A DNA stretch of 28,334 nucleotides from Ahrensia sp. GTDB lineage: Bacteria > Pseudomonadota > Alphaproteobacteria > Rhizobiales > Rhizobiaceae. Of this stretch, positions 23,383 through 28,334 are shown piece by piece. A program made the translations under genes and the position numbers. Each line of letters starts with the position of its first letter. Position 1 is the stretch's first letter. The notes below the pieces were generated by a model, which saw nothing but the letters and a program-made list of their open reading frames with translations, was not told the origin of the DNA and did not search any database. The stretch is from contig NZXU01000109.1 of assembly GCA_002698425.1 (NCBI GenBank), positions 46,440-74,773 of the forward strand, given 5' to 3'.

Positions 23383-25697
23383 TGATTTCGCCAATCGTCG
23401 GGCGGCTCGTTCGCGTTCGCGGTCTGGTGCAGGGCGTCGGGTTTCGGCCGCATGTCTGGCGGCTGGCGACCGAGGCGGGGCTGTCCGGGCATGTGCTCAA
23501 CGACGGCGCGGGCGTGGCCATCGAGGTCTGGGGCGCCGGCGGCGCGCTGGACGCCTTCCTTGCCCGGCTGACATCGGAGGCGCCGCCGCTGGCGCGCATC
23601 GACGCGGTGGAGTGGCAAGCGCTGGAGGGGCAGGCTCCCGGCGGCGAGTTTCGGATCGAAACAAGCGCCGGCGGGGCGATATCGACCGGTGTCGTGCCGG
23701 ATGCCGCGACCTGTCCGGATTGCCTCGCCGAGATCTTCGATCCGGGCAATCGCCGCTTCGGTTACGCCTTCACCAATTGCACCCATTGCGGGCCGCGGCT
23801 GTCCATCGTCCGCTCGATCCCCTACGACCGGGCGACAACATCGATGGCGGTCTTTGCGATGTGCGAGGACTGTACGCGCGAATATCAGGATCCGGCCGAC
23901 AGGCGGTTCCATGCGCAGCCGAATGCCTGTCCTGTTTGCGGGCCGCGCTTATGGCTGGAGGACGGGAAGGGGACGGTGGACGTCGAAGACCCGGTTGCCG
24001 AGACCGCGCGGCATTTGGAGGACGGCGCGATTGTCGCCATCAAGGGGATCGGCGGGTTCCATCTCGCTTGCGATGCCACAAGCGATCAGGCGGTGTCGGA
24101 GCTGCGCCGGCGCAAGCGTCGCGCCGCCAAGCCGCTCGCGATGATGGCGAAAAACGCGAGTCAAATCCGCCGCTTCTGTTCGGTCTCTGAGGAAGAGGAG
24201 AAATTGCTTGAAGCGCGGTCCGCACCGATCGTGCTGTTGCGGAATGCCGGCGAGGCGCTGGCCAGGGGCATCGCGCCGGGTCAGGCGCAAACCGGCTTCA
24301 TGCTCCCCTATTCGCCGCTCCATCACCTGCTGATGGCCGCGCTCGACCGGCCGGTCGTCCTTACCTCGGGCAACCTCTCCGACGAGCCGCAGGTCATCGA
24401 CAATGACGATGCGCGGGAACGGCTTTCCGGCATTGCCGATGCCTGGCTGATGCATGACCGGGACATCGTCAACCGGCTCGACGATTCGGTGATGCGGCTC
24501 GACGCGACGGGGCCGCATATCCTGCGGCGCGCGCGAGGGCTGGCGCCGGAGCCGTTGCCGCTGGCCGAAGCCCTTGGCGATACGCCCCCGGTGCTCGCGA
24601 TGGGCGGTGAACTGAAGTCGACCTTCTGTCTCCTGAAGGACGGGCAGGTGATCCCGTCGCAGCATCTCGGCGATCTGGAGGAGGCGGCGACGCATGCGGA
24701 CTATCGCAAGGCCATTCGCCTCTATCGCGATATCTTCCGTTTCGACCCGGAGGTGATCGCGGTCGACCTGCACCGTGATTATCTCTCGACGCAATGGGGC
24801 GAGGCGCTGGCGGAAGAGACCGGCGCGAAGATGGTTCGCGTACAGCACCATCATGCGCATCTGGCGAGTTGCCTTGCCGAGCATCGCGTGGAGCCGGGCG
24901 ACGATCTCACTGTCGGCATCGTCATGGACGGGCTGGGGCTCGGCACGGACGGGACGCTTTGGGGCGGCGAGTTCCTGCTGGGCGGCTATCGCGGTTTCGA
25001 GCGGGCGGGCCATTTCCTTCCCGTCGCGCTGCCGGGCGGGGCGCAGGCGATGCGCGAGCCGTGGCGCAACGCGATAGCACATCTGGTGGCGGCTTTCGGC
25101 GACGGGTGGCGGCGACGCGTGGCCGATACGCCTTTCGCCGCGATGCTTGAGGGAAAGCAGACCGGTGTCGTCGAGCAGATGATCGACAAGGGATTGAACG
25201 CGCCGCTCTCCTCGTCCGCCGGACGCCTGTTCGACGCCGTCGCGGCGATGCTCGGCATCTGCGCGGATCGGCAGCATTATGAAGGCCAGGCGGCGATGGA
25301 AATGGAGGCGCTGGCCGCCGATCATATGGAATCGGCAGGTGCCTGTGCCGTAGCGTCCGAGGAAGCGAATGGCGCAACAGTCCTGTTGTGGGGCCCCCTT
25401 TGGGAGGCGCTGTTGGAGGATCTCGGCAGGGGCGCGGAGCCTGGCGTCATTGCGGCCCGTTTCCATGCCGGGCTCGCAGCAGCGCTCGGCGACACGGCGA
25501 TCCGCATTGCCCGATCGGCGGGAACCGGGCGTATCGCGATGTCCGGAGGGGTGATGCAGAACAGAATCTTGGCCGAGGCGCTCCATGCGCGGCTGACCCG
25601 CAATGGTTTCGATGTACTGGTCCAGTCCCGCGTGCCGGCCAATGATGGCGGGTTGTCGCTCGGTCAGGCGGCGATTGCGGCGCTATCCGGCCGTTAG
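23382..25697 (+). CDS. hypF: Carbamoyltransferase HypF (first step of cyanide ligand synthesis)
   Basis: 771 residues with all four modules in order. The acylphosphatase domain (about 1-95) has VQGVGFRPHVWR. Two zinc-finger repeats (about 108-190) have CPDC…CTHC and CEDC…CPVC. The YrdC-like domain (about 205-385) has GIGGFHLACDA and the KRRAAKPLAMM patch. The C-terminal Kae1-like domain has metal ligands in VQHHHAHLASCL and the MDGLGLGTDGTLWGGEF loop. It makes the carbamoyl group from carbamoyl phosphate and ATP and loads it on HypE Cys345. The ATG at 23382 shares a base with the hupV stop and places the acylphosphatase domain at the N-terminus. Position after hupTUV matches the hupTUV-hypF order of R. 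capsulatus. Confidence 0.97.
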   Translation: MISPIVGRLVRVRGLVQGVGFRPHVWRLATEAGLSGHVLNDGAGVAIEVWGAGGALDAFLARLTSEAPPLARIDAVEWQALEGQAPGGEFRIETSAGGAISTGVVPDAATCPDCLAEIFDPGNRRFGYAFTNCTHCGPRLSIVRSIPYDRATTSMAVFAMCEDCTREYQDPADRRFHAQPNACPVCGPRLWLEDGKGTVDVEDPVAETARHLEDGAIVAIKGIGGFHLACDATSDQAVSELRRRKRRAAKPLAMMAKNASQIRRFCSVSEEEEKLLEARSAPIVLLRNAGEALARGIAPGQAQTGFMLPYSPLHHLLMAALDRPVVLTSGNLSDEPQVIDNDDARERLSGIADAWLMHDRDIVNRLDDSVMRLDATGPHILRRARGLAPEPLPLAEALGDTPPVLAMGGELKSTFCLLKDGQVIPSQHLGDLEEAATHADYRKAIRLYRDIFRFDPEVIAVDLHRDYLSTQWGEALAEETGAKMVRVQHHHAHLASCLAEHRVEPGDDLTVGIVMDGLGLGTDGTLWGGEFLLGGYRGFERAGHFLPVALPGGAQAMREPWRNAIAHLVAAFGDGWRRRVADTPFAAMLEGKQTGVVEQMIDKGLNAPLSSSAGRLFDAVAAMLGICADRQHYEGQAAMEMEALAADHMESAGACAVASEEANGATVLLWGPLWEALLEDLGRGAEPGVIAARFHAGLAAALGDTAIRIARSAGTGRIAMSGGVMQNRILAEALHARLTRNGFDVLVQSRVPANDGGLSLGQAAIAALSGR

Positions 25698-25721
25698 GCG
25701 CGGTTACGGATCGGGCGCATC

Positions 25722-26693
25722 TCAGCCATAGGTCCGCTCCTCGATCGGGATCGTCTCGATACGGTCCATCAGTTCCTGAAGCAGGGATTCTTCCGCCCGA
25801 TTGAGCTTCGCGCGCGGGTTCCAGACAACATGTACGTCGATTTCGGGCATCTTGTCATAGGGCGGGAGGTGCCAGAGCAGGCCGGCATCGACGTCGCGCT
25901 GGGCGACGTGAACGGGCAGGGGGCCGATGCCGATGCCGGCGATGATCATTCGCCGGACTTCTTCCAGGTGGCTGGACGTGCCGACGATGCGGTCGCCCAT
26001 GTCGGCCGCGGCGCGCATCAGCGTCACCGGCTTGAGGACGTCATGCAGGCGGTCGGTCTCGAAGGAGACCGACGAGTGGCCGGCGAGATCGCGCCGCGTG
26101 AGGTTGGTCTTGCCGAAAAGCGGGTGGGAAGGACCGCAGAACAGGCCGAAGAACTCGCGATAAAGACGCCGGTATTCGAGCTTCGGATTGCGCTCCTTGA
26201 CGAGGCAGATGGCAAAGCTGGCGCTGCGCGCGGTGACGGCTGCGATCGCCTCACGGCTGGTGTCGACATCGATCGACAGCGTCGCCTTGGGATGCAGGGC
26301 GTGGAAATGGGTCAGCGCCTCGTCGAAGACCGGGCAGATGACATGGCTGGCGACGGCGATCTTCACGTGGCCCTGCACCTCGTCGGTCACTTCGCGCATC
26401 AGTGTCGTCAGGCGGAAGATCGAACCCTGGATGTCCACGGCTTCGCGATAGAGGAGTTCGCCCGCCTGGGTCAGGCCGTAGCGGCCCGGCGAGCGGTCGA
26501 CCAGTTTCCGGCCAAGCCGGTCCTCGAGCCGTTTGAGGGCGGTGGAGACGGAGGGTTGGGCGAGCCGCAGCTTTTGCGCGGCTTCGGTCACCGATCGCGA
26601 TTCGGCCAGCACGATGAAGGTGCGCAGCAGGTTCCAGTCGAGTTCGCGGACTAGCCGTTCGGACGGCTGAAGGGGGATCGCGGCGATTGCCAT
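25722..26693 (-). CDS. LysR-type transcriptional regulator
   Basis: 323 residues. The N-terminal winged helix-turn-helix (about 19-80) includes DWNLLRTFIVLAESRSVTEA and RLAQPSVSTALKRLEDRLG. The effector-binding domain follows (about 105-310). The protein has about 17 residues before the usual LysR start; the only start codon I see is the ATG at 26693, with a poor ribosome site. It converges on hypF (24-base gap) and diverges from the ABC permease pair at 26788, so by the usual LysR logic it controls that transporter. The effector is unknown, and it is not likely to be a hydrogenase regulator. Confidence 0.93.
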   Translation of the reverse strand: MAIAAIPLQPSERLVRELDWNLLRTFIVLAESRSVTEAAQKLRLAQPSVSTALKRLEDRLGRKLVDRSPGRYGLTQAGELLYREAVDIQGSIFRLTTLMREVTDEVQGHVKIAVASHVICPVFDEALTHFHALHPKATLSIDVDTSREAIAAVTARSASFAICLVKERNPKLEYRRLYREFFGLFCGPSHPLFGKTNLTRRDLAGHSSVSFETDRLHDVLKPVTLMRAAADMGDRIVGTSSHLEEVRRMIIAGIGIGPLPVHVAQRDVDAGLLWHLPPYDKMPEIDVHVVWNPRAKLNRAEESLLQELMDRIETIPIEERTYG

Positions 26694-26787
26694 AGCCTGT
26701 GCCTATAGCGAAAATTCGGATTATCTATTTGATGAATGATCTTCCCGGCGTCAATGTCAAGCCTACCGCATAGGCAAGGGATGATGC
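26694..26787. promoter_or_regulatory. Divergent LysR/ABC-permease promoter region
   Basis: The 94-base region is AT-richer than its surroundings (26706-26745). A 7-base inverted repeat, TGCCTAT (26700-26706) and ATAGGCA (26770-26776), brackets it with 63 bases between, a possible pair of regulator contact points. I could not assign a firm T-N11-A LysR box or -35/-10 pair. Confidence 0.4.
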
Positions 26788-27654
26788 ATGTCGGTCGAAC
26801 GCCGCGAGGCCCGCCAGCCCTGGATACTGCTGTCGCCCGCCCTGGCGGCAATCACGCTGCTTCTCTTCGTGCCGCTTCTTTTCATCGTCGTCTATTCGTT
26901 CTGGCTGCGCACGGCGACCGGCGCCGACCAGGCGGGCTTCTTTCTCGACAACTGGAACGAGGCGCTGACCGACCCGTTCTATCGCGACATCCTGCTCAAC
27001 ACGCTGAAGATCGCCGCGATCACCACCATCGTCTGCGCGCTGATGGGGTATCCGTCCGCCTATTTCATCGCGCGCTCGCGCGGCAACAAGGCGATCCTGC
27101 TGCTGCTCTTGATGCTGCCCTTCTGGATTTCCTACATCATCCGCACGATGAGCTGGATCAACATTCTCGGCGTCTCCGGCGCGGTGAACTCGATCCTGAT
27201 CTGGCTCGGCATCATCGATGAACCTTTGCAGATGCTCTACAACGAGACGACGGTCATTCTCGGCCTCGTCCACTTCCTGCTGCCCTTCATGATCCTGAAC
27301 GTCTTCGTCAGTCTCGACGGTATCGACGAGACGCTGGAGGACGCCGCGAATTCGCTTGGCGCGACCCGGTGGCAAGGCTTCCTGGAGGTGACGCTGCCGC
27401 TCTCCCTGCCGGGACTGGCGGCCGGAGGACTGCTTTGCTTCGTGCTCGGCGCGGGAACCTATATCACGCCGCTGGTGCTTGGCGGGCCAACCGACGCGAT
27501 GTTCGCCAATCTGGTCTTCGAGGCGATCATCACCCAGCTCAACTGGCCGCTCGGCTCGGCGCTCTCGCTGATGCTGCTCGCCGTACTCGGCGCGCTGGTG
27601 CTGATCTACAATCGCTATCTCGGCATGGCGCAACTGATGAAGGGGCTTGGCTGA
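26788..27654 (+). CDS. ABC transporter permease, PotB/YdcU-like
   Basis: 288-residue permease with six membrane segments, beginning with a short charged N-terminus and the segment around ALAAITLLLFVPLLFIVVYS. The EAA loop reads EDAANSLGATRWQGF and then LPLSLPGL. The GAGTYITPLVLGGP stretch matches the PotB-type family and parallels the permease at the left edge of the window (APQILGGP), though the two differ widely. AAGGG lies just before the ATG, which is not in frame with two ATGs at 26781 and 26784. The stop overlaps the next start (TGATG). Confidence 0.92.
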   Translation: MSVERREARQPWILLSPALAAITLLLFVPLLFIVVYSFWLRTATGADQAGFFLDNWNEALTDPFYRDILLNTLKIAAITTIVCALMGYPSAYFIARSRGNKAILLLLLMLPFWISYIIRTMSWINILGVSGAVNSILIWLGIIDEPLQMLYNETTVILGLVHFLLPFMILNVFVSLDGIDETLEDAANSLGATRWQGFLEVTLPLSLPGLAAGGLLCFVLGAGTYITPLVLGGPTDAMFANLVFEAIITQLNWPLGSALSLMLLAVLGALVLIYNRYLGMAQLMKGLG

Positions 27655-28334
27655 TGGGCTGGTTCTTCATCCGCCTTTGGGCGCTGCTGGTCTACCTGTT
27701 CATGTTCCTGCCGGTGGCGGTGGTCGTTCTGCTGTCTTTCAACGCAAGCCAGTTCGGCTCCTTTCCCATGACCGGACTCTCGTTCCGCTGGTTCATCGAG
27801 CTCTGGGAAAACGACGCGATCCTGCGCGCCTTCCAGACCTCGATGATCCTTGGCGGGCTGACGGCGCTGATCTCGACGACGCTCGGCGTGCTGGCGAGCC
27901 TCGCGCTGGTGCGCTACCGCGTGCCGGGCGCCAATATGATCTCGACCATGCTGATCGCGCCGATCCTCGTGCCCGAGGTCGTGCTGGCGGTGGCGCTGCT
28001 TCTGTTCCTCAATTTCCTTTCGGTCAACAAGAGCTTCGCGCTGCTGCTGTTCGGCCACGTGATCTTCACGCTGCCCTTCGTCGTCCTCGTCGTGCAGGCG
28101 CGTCTCGTGTCCATTCGCCGCGACATCGAGGAGGCGGCGATGAGCCTCGGCGCGAGCCCGGTGCAGACCTTCTTCGAGGTGACGCTGCCGCTGATGCTGC
28201 CCGCCGTTCTCGCCGGCGGCCTGTTCGCCTTCACTATCAGTTTCGACGACATCACCGGCACGCTGTTCTGGAAGCCGGGCGGCGTCGAGACCGTGCCCAC
28301 CCAGATCTTCGCCATGCTGCGCAATTCGATCTCG
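27654..28334 (+). CDS. ABC transporter permease, PotC/YdcV-like (3' truncated by window)
   Basis: First 227 codons of the partner permease; the frame is open to the last base. Membrane segments are clear, and the EAA loop EEAAMSLGASPVQTF with LPLMLPAV is present, followed by SFDDITGTLFWKPG, typical of PotC/YdcV. It is translationally coupled to the upstream permease by a one-base overlap. Binding-protein and ATPase genes presumably lie further right. Whether it carries the long tail seen in the 339-1529 permease cannot be told. Confidence 0.92.
   Translation, partial: MGWFFIRLWALLVYLFMFLPVAVVVLLSFNASQFGSFPMTGLSFRWFIELWENDAILRAFQTSMILGGLTALISTTLGVLASLALVRYRVPGANMISTMLIAPILVPEVVLAVALLLFLNFLSVNKSFALLLFGHVIFTLPFVVLVVQARLVSIRRDIEEAAMSLGASPVQTFFEVTLPLMLPAVLAGGLFAFTISFDDITGTLFWKPGGVETVPTQIFAMLRNSIS

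Noticed and set aside
6190..25697. Hydrogenase locus as part of a recognisable mobile island
   Set aside because: I saw no integrase, transposase, tRNA gene, terminal direct repeats or clear composition break at either edge.

Overview
The window is GC-rich proteobacterial DNA with short gaps and many overlapping stop/start codons. Gene content and order (TRAP and polyamine-type ABC transporters around a hup/hyp cluster with hupTUV-hypF) point to an alphaproteobacterium, probably Hyphomicrobiales. That placement is inference from gene content, not a phylogeny.

Layout. (1) 1-1529: the end of one ABC permease gene and a complete partner permease of the polyamine/opine type (PotB/PotC-like). The second carries an unusual extra membrane segment and a low-complexity tail. 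(2) 1530-1881: a 352-base non-coding leader, then a TRAP transporter operon dctP-dctQ-dctM (1882-4951). (3) 4991-5941, minus strand: a cytosolic type I L-asparaginase, convergent with dctM and divergent from the hydrogenase genes. (4) 6190-25697: a near-complete uptake [NiFe]-hydrogenase locus in the order hupSLC | hupDFGHIJK-hypABCDE-hupR-hupT-hupUV-hypF. (5) 25722-26693, minus strand: a LysR-type regulator, divergent from (6) 26788-28334, a second polyamine-type ABC permease pair whose last gene runs off the window.

How the hydrogenase genes work together. HupS (Tat-exported, six-Cys proximal-cluster pattern of oxygen-tolerant enzymes), HupL and the cytochrome b HupC form the periplasm-facing H2-oxidising enzyme that feeds electrons to quinone. 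HypA/HypB deliver nickel. HypC/D/E/F make and insert the Fe(CN)2CO centre. HupK and HupF are HupL-specific assembly factors, HupD cuts the HupL tail, and HupG/H/I/J serve HupS maturation and cluster protection. HupUV is a cytosolic H2 sensor (no Tat signal, no cleavable tail) that talks to the soluble kinase HupT and the NtrC-family regulator HupR. HupR retains the GAFTGA loop that contacts sigma-54.

Control. I found sigma-54 (-24/-12) promoter sequences with exact spacing before hupS (6117-6132) and before hupD (10027-10042). A perfect HupR-type half-palindrome TTG-N5-CAA lies at about -128 of hupS, and a strong terminator separates hupC from hupD. A third -24/-12 match lies in the hypE-hupR gap. 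I saw no hupE or other nickel permease, no rpoN, no RNA genes, no CRISPR and no mobile element. The main biology is a known system. The least explained items are the tailed ABC permease, the Tat-like motif at the HupJ C-terminus, the third -24/-12 match and the HupD extension.
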